Below, in pieces: positions 1-9,738 of a stretch of 64,000 nucleotides of DNA. The notes beneath the pieces were generated by a model, which did no database searches, was not told the DNA's origin, and worked only from the letters and a program-made list of their open reading frames with translations. Within the stretch, counting starts at the first letter, position 1, and every line of letters begins with the position of its first letter. Both the position numbers and the translations under genes were made by a program. Origin of the DNA: Magnetospirillum sp902729445 (lineage in GTDB: Bacteria; Pseudomonadota; Alphaproteobacteria; Rhodospirillales; Magnetospirillaceae); NCBI RefSeq assembly GCF_902729445.1, contig NZ_CACVCE010000007.1, positions 3,681-67,680 of the forward strand, in the 5' to 3' direction.

Positions 1-39
1 GAAGCCCTGTTCCGACCGGGCTGAATCATTCGAATCACA

Positions 40-59
40 CTGTTGCATCGCCGCAACAG
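40..59 (-). terminator. Possible terminator hairpin behind the Lon-like gene
   Basis: A 7-bp perfect stem (CTGTTGC/GCAACAG) with a 6-nt loop lies just beyond the stop codon of the minus-strand Lon-like gene. No U-tract follows it, so an intrinsic terminator is only a possibility. Confidence 0.3.
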
Positions 60-61
60 GG

Positions 62-2497
62 CTAGGGCCGAGATTTGGGCTTCGGCCTGGGGGGCTCGGA
101 CCGCCCCTGCAGGCGCTCGGCGGCACGCAGGAAGGCCTTCAGCCGGGCCTGGACCCGGGCGTTGACGCTGCCCGGCGGATAGCGCCCCGCCGCATTGGCG
201 GTGCCGGCCGGCTTGCCGGTCAACAAGGCGATGCCCTGGTCGATGGTCTGGATGGGATAGATCGCGAAGCGCCCCTGACGACAGGCCTCGACCACATCGG
301 CGCGCAGCATCAGGTGGGCGACGTTGGTCGCGGGAATCAGCACGCCTTGCCGACCGGTCAGGCCGCGCGCCGCGCACAGGTCGAAGAAGCCCTCGATCTT
401 CTCGTTGACGCCGCCGATGGCCTGGACGCGGCCGAACTGGTCGACCGAACCGGTCACCGCCAGACCTTGGTCGATGGGCAGTTCGGCCAGGGCCGACAGC
501 AGGGCGTAAAGCTCGGTCGACGACGCCGAATCGCCCTCGATGCCGCCATAGGATTGTTCGAATACCAAGCTGGCGGCCAAAGTCAACGGGCCGTCGGCGC
601 CGAAGCGAGAGGCCAGGAACGACGACAGGATCATCACCCCCTTGCCGTGCAGCGGCCCGCCCAGATCGACCTCGCGCTCGATATCGATCACCTCGCCCTT
701 GCCGAACCGAACCCGGGCGGTGATGCGGCTGGGCCGTCCGAAGGCGAAGCGCCCCAATTGCAGCACCGCCAGTCCGTTGATCTGGCCGATTTCGAACCCT
801 TCGGTCGCGACATGGACGGTTCCACGGCGGATTTCGTCTTGCACATGCTCGCGCACCCGGTCCTGGCGATAGATGGCGGAATCGATGGCCTGTTGGACAT
901 GGCTGGCGGTGATGAGCCCCGCGCCGGCCTGGCCGGCCCAATGGTCGGCCTCGCGCACCAGGTCGGCCAGGCTGGCCATGTGGGTGGACAGCTTGGCCGA
1001 ATCCTCGATCTCGCGGCTGGCCTGTTCGACCAGACGGGCGATGGCGGTGCGATCCAGCGGCTTCAGGTTTTCCTTGCGGGTCAGCGTCGCCACCGAGCGC
1101 GCAAGCCCGACGATGTTGGCGGGCGAACGGTCCATGCGCCAGTCGAAATCGGCGGCGACCTTGAACAGTTCGGTGAATTCGGGATCGTAGTGCGACAGCA
1201 GGTAATAAAGCGATGGGTCGCCGATCAGCACCACCTTGACGTCGATGGGGATCGGGCCGGGCTCCAGGCTGACGGTGGACAGCAGCCCCAGGCTCTGGCC
1301 GGGGCTTTCCAGCCGCAGCTCGCGGGTTTTCAGGGCGCGCTTCAGATCTTCCCAGGCGAAGGGGTTCAGCAGCACCTTGCGGGCGTCCATCACCAGATAG
1401 CCGCCATTGGCCCTGTGCAGCGCGCCCGGCTTGATCAGGTTGAAATCGGTGATCAGGGCGCCGTACTGGGCGACATGTTCGACCCGGCCCAACAGGTTGG
1501 GCTGGGTCGGGTGGTCCTCGAACACCACCGGGGCGCCGGTGGTCGACCCGTGATCGACCAGAACGTTGACGCGATAGCGGCGGATCGAGCTTTCGCCGGC
1601 CGGGCCGGGCTTGGCCGGCTTCGAGCGGCCATCCTCGCCGTCGCCCAGGAAATCGGCGACGTTCTCGGCGACGTCGGCGGCGACGGCATCCAGATAGGCC
1701 AGGACCTCGGGCAGATCGGCGTACTTCTCCTTGACCTCGTCCATCAGGTGGCTGATGGCGAAGTTGGCGACCTCCTGGTCCAGTTCGCGGATCTTGGCGC
1801 GGGTTTCGCGCTCCCACACCGGCACCTTCTTGATGGTGGCTTCCAGCTTCTCCTGCAGCCGCTCCATCTCGGCCTTGAAGTGCTCCTGGTCCGCCTCGGA
1901 CAGTTTCTGGAACTCGTCGGGCGACAGCACCTCGCCGTCGCGCATCGGCGCCAAGGCCAGGCCGACCGGCGTGCGGATCAGGGCGACGCTTTTTTCCGCC
2001 GCCTCGGCGCCGACATTCTGGAAGTTCTCGTCCTGGTGTTCCTTCAGCGAGGCCTCGATGGCCTGGCGCCGGGCGCGATATTCCTCGGCCTCGAAGGCGG
2101 CCGGCAGGGCCTGGCCCAGCTCGGTCATCAGGTCGGCCATGTCCTTCTTCAGGCCGGGACCGCGCCCGGGCGGCAGGCGCAACGGATTGGGACGGTGGGC
2201 GTTCTGGAAATCGTTGACATAGACCCAGTCGTCGGGCGCCGGCTGATCGGCCGCCGCCTGCAGCAGGTACTGCATCACCAGCGAGCGCCGCCCGGTGCCC
2301 TCCGGCCCCAGGGCGAACAGGTTGAAGCCGCGATGGGCCATGCCGATGGCGAAGCGGATCGACTGGACGGCGCGGTCCTGGCCGATCGGCTCGTCGGTGT
2401 CTTCCAGGTCGGCGGTGCTGGCGAAATTCAGCTGGTCGGGATCGCAAACGGTATAAAGCCGTTCGGGCTCGAGCGCAGTCACGGTGCTTTCGGCCAC
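62..2497 (-). CDS. Lon-family ATP-dependent protease (AAA_32/LonC-like type)
   Basis: Predicted cytoplasmic ATP-dependent serine protease of 811 residues. A P-loop (GPEGTGRRS, residues 64-72) lies near the N-terminus, a coiled-coil-rich insertion occupies about residues 115-260, and the C-terminal third is a Lon proteolytic domain with a Ser-Lys dyad: Ser in GDSASS (about 657) and Lys in NEKIEG (about 700). It lacks the N-terminal LAN domain of housekeeping Lon and instead resembles the Lon-related AAA_32 proteins of many proteobacteria. Translation starts at GTG, preceded by a run of ten G that serves as ribosome binding site. The zincin gene lies directly upstream on the same strand and ends 14 bp before this start, so the two are probably cotranscribed. 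Substrates are unknown. Confidence 0.88.
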   Translation of the reverse strand: MAESTVTALEPERLYTVCDPDQLNFASTADLEDTDEPIGQDRAVQSIRFAIGMAHRGFNLFALGPEGTGRRSLVMQYLLQAAADQPAPDDWVYVNDFQNAHRPNPLRLPPGRGPGLKKDMADLMTELGQALPAAFEAEEYRARRQAIEASLKEHQDENFQNVGAEAAEKSVALIRTPVGLALAPMRDGEVLSPDEFQKLSEADQEHFKAEMERLQEKLEATIKKVPVWERETRAKIRELDQEVANFAISHLMDEVKEKYADLPEVLAYLDAVAADVAENVADFLGDGEDGRSKPAKPGPAGESSIRRYRVNVLVDHGSTTGAPVVFEDHPTQPNLLGRVEHVAQYGALITDFNLIKPGALHRANGGYLVMDARKVLLNPFAWEDLKRALKTRELRLESPGQSLGLLSTVSLEPGPIPIDVKVVLIGDPSLYYLLSHYDPEFTELFKVAADFDWRMDRSPANIVGLARSVATLTRKENLKPLDRTAIARLVEQASREIEDSAKLSTHMASLADLVREADHWAGQAGAGLITASHVQQAIDSAIYRQDRVREHVQDEIRRGTVHVATEGFEIGQINGLAVLQLGRFAFGRPSRITARVRFGKGEVIDIEREVDLGGPLHGKGVMILSSFLASRFGADGPLTLAASLVFEQSYGGIEGDSASSTELYALLSALAELPIDQGLAVTGSVDQFGRVQAIGGVNEKIEGFFDLCAARGLTGRQGVLIPATNVAHLMLRADVVEACRQGRFAIYPIQTIDQGIALLTGKPAGTANAAGRYPPGSVNARVQARLKAFLRAAERLQGRSEPPRPKPKSRP

Positions 2498-2511
2498 GGT
2501 TCCCCCCCCCC
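2498..2511 (-). promoter_or_regulatory. Homopolymeric G10 ribosome binding site of the Lon-like gene
   Basis: On the minus strand ten consecutive G (2502-2511) sit immediately before AACC and the GTG start, filling the whole gap after the upstream stop codon. It is the only purine-rich ribosome binding sequence available. A tract of this length can change size during replication, which would alter spacing to the start. Confidence 0.55.
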
Positions 2512-2934
2512 TTATGCCTCGTCCTCGATGCGCTCCATGTCATCGTCGCTCAGGCCGAAATGGTGGCCGATCTCGTGGATCAGCACATGCTTGACCAGGC
2601 CCGACAAATCCTCGCCGGTCTCGCACCAATAGTCCAGCAGCGGTCGGCGATAGAGGAAGATCATGTCGACGTCCGACCTGGGCTGCGTCTCGGTGAAGCT
2701 TTGGTCGGCCATCGACACGCCACGATAAAGGCCCAGAAGGTCGAACGGCGATTCCAGCTCCATCTCCTGCTCGACCTCCTCGTCGGGAAAGTCCTCGACG
2801 CGGATGATGATGTCGGCGGCATAGGCCCGCAGCTCGGCCGGAATTTCGGCAAAGGCGGCCTGGGCGATGGTTTCGAGATCGTCGAGCGACGGCGGAACGG
2901 AATGGGGAGGGATGAGTCGGGACATGGGCACCAC
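2512..2934 (-). CDS. Zincin-like metallopeptidase family protein (MMP1-type)
   Basis: Small 140-residue protein with a C-terminal zinc-binding motif HEIGHHFGLSD (about residues 123-133), the HExxHxxGxxD signature of the zincin-like metallopeptidase family found as single-domain proteins in alphaproteobacteria and actinobacteria. The N-terminal part carries the conserved acidic segment ending FDLLGLYRG. No signal peptide is visible, so it is probably cytoplasmic. Its substrate is unknown. It is the first gene of a two-gene unit with the Lon-like protease, which hints at a shared proteolytic role. The ATG is preceded by a weak purine-rich stretch. Confidence 0.85.
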   Translation of the reverse strand: MVPMSRLIPPHSVPPSLDDLETIAQAAFAEIPAELRAYAADIIIRVEDFPDEEVEQEMELESPFDLLGLYRGVSMADQSFTETQPRSDVDMIFLYRRPLLDYWCETGEDLSGLVKHVLIHEIGHHFGLSDDDMERIEDEA

Positions 2935-3019
2935 CTTACCCTGCCTTGATGTGGGCGTGAAGGGCGCCCATTAAGACTCTCATGGGTGCGATCTTCGCCT
3001 TTACCAGGGAGACCCTGCC

Positions 3020-3313
3020 ATGAGTGCCAAACTTTCCGGTTCCGAACGCGCCCAGGCGCTGGACGGCCTGCCCGGCTGGGGCGAGGTCGCCGGCCGCGAC
3101 GCCATCGCCAAAAGCTTCAAGTTCAAGGACTTCCCCGCCGCCTTCGCCTTCATGACCCATGTCGCCCTGGTGGCCGAGAAGATGGACCACCATCCCGAAT
3201 GGACCAATGTGTGGAACCGCGTCGATATCACCCTGTCGACCCATGATTTTAGCGGCGTGACCGCCAAGGATATCGCCCTGGCGCAAGCGATCGAACGGGC
3301 GGCGAAGGGCTGA
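3020..3313 (+). CDS. phhB: Pterin-4a-carbinolamine dehydratase
   Basis: A 97-residue protein of the PCD/DCoH family. It dehydrates 4a-hydroxytetrahydrobiopterin in pterin cofactor recycling, usually for phenylalanine hydroxylase, and can also act as a moonlighting factor. The diagnostic central segment is present: EKMDHHPEW with the paired active-site histidines, followed by the NRVDITLSTHDFSG strand and a C-terminal helix. Length matches the family. A ribosome binding site GGGAGA precedes the ATG. It stands alone between the divergent zincin gene and the Sel1 gene; no phenylalanine hydroxylase is in the window. Confidence 0.93.
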   Translation: MSAKLSGSERAQALDGLPGWGEVAGRDAIAKSFKFKDFPAAFAFMTHVALVAEKMDHHPEWTNVWNRVDITLSTHDFSGVTAKDIALAQAIERAAKG

Positions 3314-3386
3314 GAGTTTACAGCCCGGTCCCCCTGTGGAATCATGCGGCCATAAACTCGCCCCGTCACACGGAAAGCCCCGCCCA

Positions 3387-4508
3387 ATGAGGATCGCCGC
3401 CGCCACCGCCCTGCTCGCCCTTCTGGTCGCGGGTCCGGCCCTGGCGCAAAGCAAGCCGACCAAGCCGGCTGCCAAGAAAGCCACCCCCGCTTTGACCCTG
3501 CCGCTGCAGGCCGCCGCCCAAGGCGACCCGTCGGCGCAGTTCGAGATGGGCATGGCCTATCTGTCGGGCAAGGCCGTCAAGAAAAGCCCGGCCGAGGCCG
3601 CTGCCTGGCTGACCGCCGCCGCCGGCAACGGCCATGTCGGCGCCGCGTTGACGCTGGCCCAGGCGCACGAGACCGGCGAGGGCCTGCCCAAGGACCCGAT
3701 TCAGGCGGCGCAATGGTGGTACCGCGCCGGCGACCTGGGGGACGAGGCGGCACGCGCCCATTTCATCGACCTCTACATGGCCGGCAAGAGCGACGGCATC
3801 GGCGGCCCCGCTGCCGCCCGTTGGCTGGAAAGTGCTGCGGCCACCCTGGGCACCGCAGAATTGGTGCTGGCGGTCGGCAAGCTTTACGAAACCGGCGAAG
3901 GCGTGCTGGTCGATCGCGCCAAGGCGCGGCGCTGGTACACCGACGCCGCCATCGCCGGCAATGTCGAGGCCAAGTTCCGATTGGGCCGCATGCTGCTGGC
4001 CGAACCGGCACAATGGCGGCTTTTGTACAAGGACCCGGCCCGCGAGAAGGACAATACCGAACGCGACCGCCTGTACCCGACCAAGGCCCAGGCGCTGCAG
4101 GCGGCGGGCGGCGACTTCCAGCCCGACATGATGCGGCCGGGGATGATCGAGGCCGAGACCTGGCTGATCGAGGCCGCCCGCCACGGCCACGCCGAGGCGC
4201 GCTTTGTCTTGGGGATGGCCCACCTGAACGGCCTGAACCTGCCGCTGGACCTGAACCGCGCCGTCGAATGGCTGTCGGGCGCGGCCTGGGCCGGCCATGG
4301 CGAAGCGATGATGGTGCTGGCCGACCTGTCGGCCAAGGGCCACGGCCTGCCCAATGCCGACCCGGTACGGGCCTGGGTCAGCTATGACATCGTCGCCGGC
4401 CAGGGCCTGAAGGCCGCGGAAGAGGCCCGCGACCGCCTGGCCAAGGGCATGAGCCAGCGCCAACTGGGCCGCGCCCGCCAGGTGGCGCAGGACCTCAAGA
4501 ACAACTGA
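3387..4508 (+). CDS. Sel1-repeat (TPR-like) exported protein
   Basis: A 373-residue protein beginning with a clear signal peptide (MRIAAATALLALLVAGPALAQ). Several Sel1-like repeats follow, recognisable by recurring A-x-F-x-x-G-x-x-Y/H-x-x-G and A-x-x-W-x-x-A-A patterns, so it should form an alpha-solenoid scaffold in the periplasm. The reading frame is open upstream to 3336, but the ATG at 3387 is preferred because it begins the signal peptide. The gene lies 29 bp before aacS on the same strand. Sel1 proteins mediate protein-protein contacts; the partner here is unknown. Confidence 0.85.
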   Translation: MRIAAATALLALLVAGPALAQSKPTKPAAKKATPALTLPLQAAAQGDPSAQFEMGMAYLSGKAVKKSPAEAAAWLTAAAGNGHVGAALTLAQAHETGEGLPKDPIQAAQWWYRAGDLGDEAARAHFIDLYMAGKSDGIGGPAAARWLESAAATLGTAELVLAVGKLYETGEGVLVDRAKARRWYTDAAIAGNVEAKFRLGRMLLAEPAQWRLLYKDPAREKDNTERDRLYPTKAQALQAAGGDFQPDMMRPGMIEAETWLIEAARHGHAEARFVLGMAHLNGLNLPLDLNRAVEWLSGAAWAGHGEAMMVLADLSAKGHGLPNADPVRAWVSYDIVAGQGLKAAEEARDRLAKGMSQRQLGRARQVAQDLKNN

Positions 4509-4537
4509 CCCGTACCCATCCAGGGGGGAAGACCGAC

Positions 4538-6488
<1,951 letters not shown>

Positions 6489-6490
<2 letters not shown>

Positions 6491-6502
6491 GATCACGATC
6501 TT
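6489..6502. promoter_or_regulatory. Operator-like palindrome 1 of the DUF4143 gene
   Basis: AAGATCACGATCTT is a palindrome apart from its central pair and overlaps both the aacS stop codon and the first two bases of the TTGACA -35 box. It belongs to an 18-bp unit (6488-6505) repeated 37 bp downstream with one mismatch. Confidence 0.6.
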
Positions 6503-6530
6503 GACACTGCGACACACGCCGACCTAAGAT
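6501..6530 (+). promoter_or_regulatory. Sigma-70-like promoter of the DUF4143 gene
   Basis: A consensus -35 box TTGACA (6501-6506) is followed after 18 bp by TAAGAT (6525-6530), a 4/6 match to the -10 consensus. Transcription would start near 6537, leaving a very short leader before the GGAGG ribosome binding site (6543-6547) and the ATG at 6554. Each promoter box overlaps one of two palindromes. Confidence 0.55.
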
Positions 6531-6539
6531 CATGATCTT
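6526..6539. promoter_or_regulatory. Operator-like palindrome 2 of the DUF4143 gene
   Basis: AAGATCATGATCTT is a perfect 14-bp palindrome covering the -10 box and probable transcription start. Together with palindrome 1 it forms a tandem pair with a 37-bp period, an arrangement expected for a repressor. Confidence 0.62.
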
Positions 6540-6553
6540 GACGGAGGCGTCCG

Positions 6554-8032
6554 ATGTTGCGCGTCAATGAGAAGGAATTGCTGACCCGCTTCGGATTCGA
6601 GAACCCGTGGTGGAGCAACCCCGACACGCTTGACCGTCTGCTGGATGGCAAGCGTGATCGCGCCTATCTGCCACTGTTCCTGGACTTGGTGCGCAAGACC
6701 GAGGTTCGGCGCGCGGTCGTATTGATGGGACCGCGCCGGGTCGGCAAGACCATCCTTCTTCGCCAGACCATCCGCGCCCTGATTCAGGACGACTGTGTCG
6801 ATCCAAAGGCCATCTTCTTCGCCTCGCTGGAAAACCCGATCTATCGAGGCTGGTCGTTGGACCGCATCCTGCAAATTTTCATGCGAGATCGCGGCCTCGA
6901 CCGCTTTGCCGAATTCTGGGCGGTGTTCGATGAAATCCAGTATCTCGAGGAATGGGAAGCCCACCTGAAGGTGATGGTCGATGATTACCCCAATCTGCGC
7001 ATCATCGTGTCGGGCTCGGCGGCAGCCGCCTTACGGATGAAGAGTCTGGAATCGGGAGCTGGCCGCTTCACCGACTTCCTGCTGCCGCCCTTGCTGTTCG
7101 CCGAGTATCTGGACTTCATCGGCGAGACCGAGGCCGCCGAAGGCGATATCGATATCCTGAACCGCCACTTCTTCGATTACATCAATTTCGGCGGTTTCCC
7201 GGAAGCGGTTCTGAACCCGGCCATCCAGGGCGACATGGCCCGCTACGTGGCCGAAGATATCGTCGAGAAGGCGCTGCTGCGCGACCTGCCCAGCCTGTAC
7301 GGCATCGACAACCCCAACGAACTCTACCGGTTCTTCGCCAGCATGGCCTACAACAGCGGCCAGGAAGTCAGCCTGGGCGAGCTGTCGAAGGAGACCGGCA
7401 TCCCTAAGAACACCGTCCTCAAATATTTCCAGTTCCTGGAGGCCGCTTTCCTGGTGCATCGACTGTACCGAATCGACGAGCATGGTCAGCGCCCACGGCG
7501 CGAGATGGGCTTCAAGGTCTACCTGACCAATCCATGCCTCCGCGCCGCGATGTTCAGCCCTGTGCATGACGGCGACGACCCCAAGGTAGTCGGGGCAATG
7601 GTCGAGACGGCGGTGATGGCGCAGGTGGTGCAGTCGTCGATGATCCACGATTGCTATTATGCTCGTTGGCGAGACGGCGAGATCGATCTGGTCTTGGTGA
7701 ACGGAACTAGCGGGAAGCCCCTTCGGGCCGAAGAATTCAAGTGGAGCGACCGCGTGGCGCGTGACCGTTCCGTTGTGGGTAATTTGATATCCTTTGCAAA
7801 GCGCCATAGTCTCAGAGCGGCGGTCATTTCCAGCAAGACCCACAGCGAAACATTCGAAATCGACGGAATTCCGGTGCTATGCCGGCCCGTCGCGCGGCTT
7901 TGCGCGGATCATAGCGATACCGCGCGCTTCATTCTGGACGTGATTGGCATTCACCCCCGAGGGAATGACCCTGCACATCAAGATCGAGCCAAGGTTCGCG
8001 AACGGACCATGCGTCGCCCAGCCAATGGATGA
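6554..8032 (+). CDS. AAA+ ATPase with DUF4143 C-terminal domain
   Basis: A 492-residue protein of the ATPase/DUF4143 family common in bacteria and archaea, whose function is unknown and which often behaves as mobile or defence-like cargo. The Walker A motif is GPRRVGKT (residues 59-66), Walker B WAVFDEIQ (about 122-129), and sensor-1 follows as VSGSAAAAL. After a winged-helix-like segment (ELSKETGIPKNTVLKYF) comes a PD-(D/E)XK-like tail (RWRDGEIDLVLV then EEFKW), as in DUF4143. Codon choice is less GC3-biased than in flanking genes. It has its own promoter with two palindromes and is bracketed by a direct repeat of the aacS end, so acquisition by transfer is inferred. Confidence 0.88.
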   Translation: MLRVNEKELLTRFGFENPWWSNPDTLDRLLDGKRDRAYLPLFLDLVRKTEVRRAVVLMGPRRVGKTILLRQTIRALIQDDCVDPKAIFFASLENPIYRGWSLDRILQIFMRDRGLDRFAEFWAVFDEIQYLEEWEAHLKVMVDDYPNLRIIVSGSAAAALRMKSLESGAGRFTDFLLPPLLFAEYLDFIGETEAAEGDIDILNRHFFDYINFGGFPEAVLNPAIQGDMARYVAEDIVEKALLRDLPSLYGIDNPNELYRFFASMAYNSGQEVSLGELSKETGIPKNTVLKYFQFLEAAFLVHRLYRIDEHGQRPRREMGFKVYLTNPCLRAAMFSPVHDGDDPKVVGAMVETAVMAQVVQSSMIHDCYYARWRDGEIDLVLVNGTSGKPLRAEEFKWSDRVARDRSVVGNLISFAKRHSLRAAVISSKTHSETFEIDGIPVLCRPVARLCADHSDTARFILDVIGIHPRGNDPAHQDRAKVRERTMRRPANG

Positions 8033-8056
8033 GCCCCGAGCCCATATGTTTTCTTA

Positions 8057-8081
8057 CCTGGCGGGAAGAGCTGAGCCAATA
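8057..8081 (+). repeat. Right border copy of the 25-bp direct repeat
   Basis: A near-copy of the aacS 3' end (23 of 25 bases). If read in the aacS frame it would encode WREELSQ plus a stop, close to the genuine REELSE end. No longer homology to aacS is visible upstream of it, so it is a short duplicated end and not a second gene. Confidence 0.78.
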
Positions 8082-8086
8082 GACGA

Positions 8087-8107
8087 GCGGACGCGAAAGC
8101 CGTCCGC
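8087..8107 (+). terminator. Hairpin after the repeat, possibly the original aacS terminator
   Basis: GCGGACG/CGTCCGC forms a 7-bp stem with a 7-nt loop six bases beyond the right repeat copy. Without the inserted gene it would lie directly behind aacS. No U-tract is present. Confidence 0.35.
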
Positions 8108-8131
8108 AGCCATCACCAAAGGACGGTTTTC

Positions 8132-9154
8132 TTGTACGATGACGAAGATTTGAATGCGGCGGTGAGTGCCGGCGTGATGCCGGCCGACATCGCCGCCGCC
8201 TTTCGCCGCTTCATGGCCGACCGGCATCAGACCGCCACCCCCGACGACGAACGCTTTCGCCTGGTTTCGGGCTTCAACGACGTCTTTGTCACCATCGCCA
8301 TCGGCCTGGTGCTGATTTCGGTCAGCCAGTTGACCGGGTCCGAGGATTCGGTGGTCGGCGGCCTGTTGATCGCGGGCCTGAGCTGGGTCCTGGCCGAGTA
8401 TTTCTCGCGGCGCCGCCGGATGGCGCTGCCCAGCCTGGTGCTGCTGCTGACCTTCTGCCTGGGCTTGTCGATGGCCAGCTTGACGGTGGTCGATCCCTTC
8501 GCCGCCCACAACCCACCGGCCGCGACCGTCAAGGCGGTGGCCATCGCGCTGGCCGTCGCCGCCGGGACCTACCTGCATTGGCGACGGTTCAAGATTCCCG
8601 CCGCCATCGCCGGCATCGCGCTGTTCGTGCTGGCGGCGGTCTATTCGCTGGTGACACTGGCGCTTGGAGCCGCCGTGCTCGAGCATTGGACCTGGGTGAT
8701 GCTGGCCGGCGGCATCGCCATCTTCGCCCTGGCGATGCATTGGGATTCCAGCGACCGGACCCGCCAGACCCGGCGTTCGGACGTCGCCTTCTGGCTGCAC
8801 ATGGCCGCCGCCCCGATGATCGCCCATCCGCTGTTCAGCCTGTTGGGCCTGTTGAACGCCAATCCGTCCAAGGCATGGGAAGCCGGGGCCGCCGTCACCC
8901 TTTACATCGCCATGACCCTGGTGGCCATCGCCATCGATCGCCGCGCCATGCTGGTGTCGGCGCTGGCCTATGTCCTAGGTGCGCTGATTGCGCTTTTGAA
9001 GGCCGGCACCAGCGGCGGGGAAGCCTTCGCCATCATCGGACTGGTGGTCGGCGCCGCCCTTTTGCTGCTGTCGTCGCTGTGGCAACGAGGGCGGCGCAAG
9101 GTTCTGGCCGCGCTGCCGCCAGCGTGGCGCGACAAGCTGCCGCCGGCCGAGTAG
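8132..9154 (+). CDS. Multi-pass membrane protein (DUF2157-like)
   Basis: A 340-residue protein with a short soluble N-terminus (AAVSAGVMPADIAAAFRRFM) followed by roughly eight to ten hydrophobic segments. The N-terminal AGVM..DIAAAF pattern resembles the start of DUF2157 membrane proteins, but I cannot assign a function. The reading frame starts at TTG, supported by AAAGGACGG 6-14 bases upstream; there is no earlier in-frame ATG. The gene would sit directly behind aacS if the DUF4143 module were absent. Inner-membrane location is clear from composition. Confidence 0.7.
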   Translation: MYDDEDLNAAVSAGVMPADIAAAFRRFMADRHQTATPDDERFRLVSGFNDVFVTIAIGLVLISVSQLTGSEDSVVGGLLIAGLSWVLAEYFSRRRRMALPSLVLLLTFCLGLSMASLTVVDPFAAHNPPAATVKAVAIALAVAAGTYLHWRRFKIPAAIAGIALFVLAAVYSLVTLALGAAVLEHWTWVMLAGGIAIFALAMHWDSSDRTRQTRRSDVAFWLHMAAAPMIAHPLFSLLGLLNANPSKAWEAGAAVTLYIAMTLVAIAIDRRAMLVSALAYVLGALIALLKAGTSGGEAFAIIGLVVGAALLLLSSLWQRGRRKVLAALPPAWRDKLPPAE

Positions 9155-9157
9155 ATC

Positions 9158-9586
9158 TCAGTATCCCGATTTCATCGGCGAAGCCGGCTCGGGCACCATC
9201 ACCGGCGCCGCCATCGGCTTGGCAACGTGCCAGATATCGCGGAAGCCGTCGCCGGTGGCATCGCCCGGCTTGGCATCCTTGGCCCAGCGATAGAGCGGCT
9301 TGCCGCCATGGGCCCACTGCTTCGATCCGTCGGCACGGGTGATGATGGAATAAGGCGGCTTGGCCATGTCGGCCGTGTCGGCCAGGGCTGGCGGCCAGTT
9401 GGCCGCGCAGGTGTCGAGGCAATTGGACTTGCCGGGCTCATCCTTGTCGAAGACGTAAAGGGTCATTCCGGCGGCATCGGTCAATATCGCGCCCATCGGG
9501 GTGGCGCGCTCGGATATTCCTCCGGCGCCGGCGGTTGTCGCGGACAGCAGGAATAGAGCGGCCAGGATCATCATTCGGCCAATCAT
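9158..9586 (-). CDS. Secreted-repeat (COG4315/Lipoprotein_15) periplasmic protein
   Basis: A 142-residue exported protein with signal peptide MIGRMMILAALFLLSATTAGAG. Two copies of the secreted-repeat motif follow, the clearest being TDAAGMTLYVFDKDEPGKS followed by NCLDTCAANWPP with a CxxxC pair. The family is widespread but functionally undefined; some members are linked to redox stress. The frame opens at 9601, but GGAGG five bases before the ATG at 9586 makes that the likely start. It ends convergently with the upstream membrane protein gene, three bases apart. Confidence 0.82.
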   Translation of the reverse strand: MIGRMMILAALFLLSATTAGAGGISERATPMGAILTDAAGMTLYVFDKDEPGKSNCLDTCAANWPPALADTADMAKPPYSIITRADGSKQWAHGGKPLYRWAKDAKPGDATGDGFRDIWHVAKPMAAPVMVPEPASPMKSGY

Positions 9587-9678
9587 GGCAACCTCCATCA
9601 AAATCCCGGATCGACGCGCCCGGTGACAGAGGAAACGTGGGCTGCCATGACGCCCTTCACGAGAGAGACAAAAGCAAT

Positions 9679-9707
9679 AGGGGCCGGCGGATCGCCCGCC
9701 GGCCCCT
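9679..9707 (-). terminator. argG terminator hairpin
   Basis: A perfect 12-bp stem (AGGGGCCGGCGG/CCGCCGGCCCCT) with a 5-nt loop, 31 bp beyond the argG stop codon. On the minus strand it is followed by ATTGCTTTT, a weak U-rich tail. Confidence 0.6.
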
Positions 9708-9738
9708 CTTCACTCGAGCCTGTCACCAACAACGAGCG

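Noticed and set aside
314..2632. Long plus-strand open frame of 772 codons opposite the Lon-like gene
   Set aside because: Composition-driven shadow of a GC-rich gene; no recognisable motif, and the minus-strand frame has Walker and Lon motifs.
8033..8056. A longer remnant of a second aacS copy
   Set aside because: Homology to aacS stops at the 25-bp repeat; upstream bases do not align.
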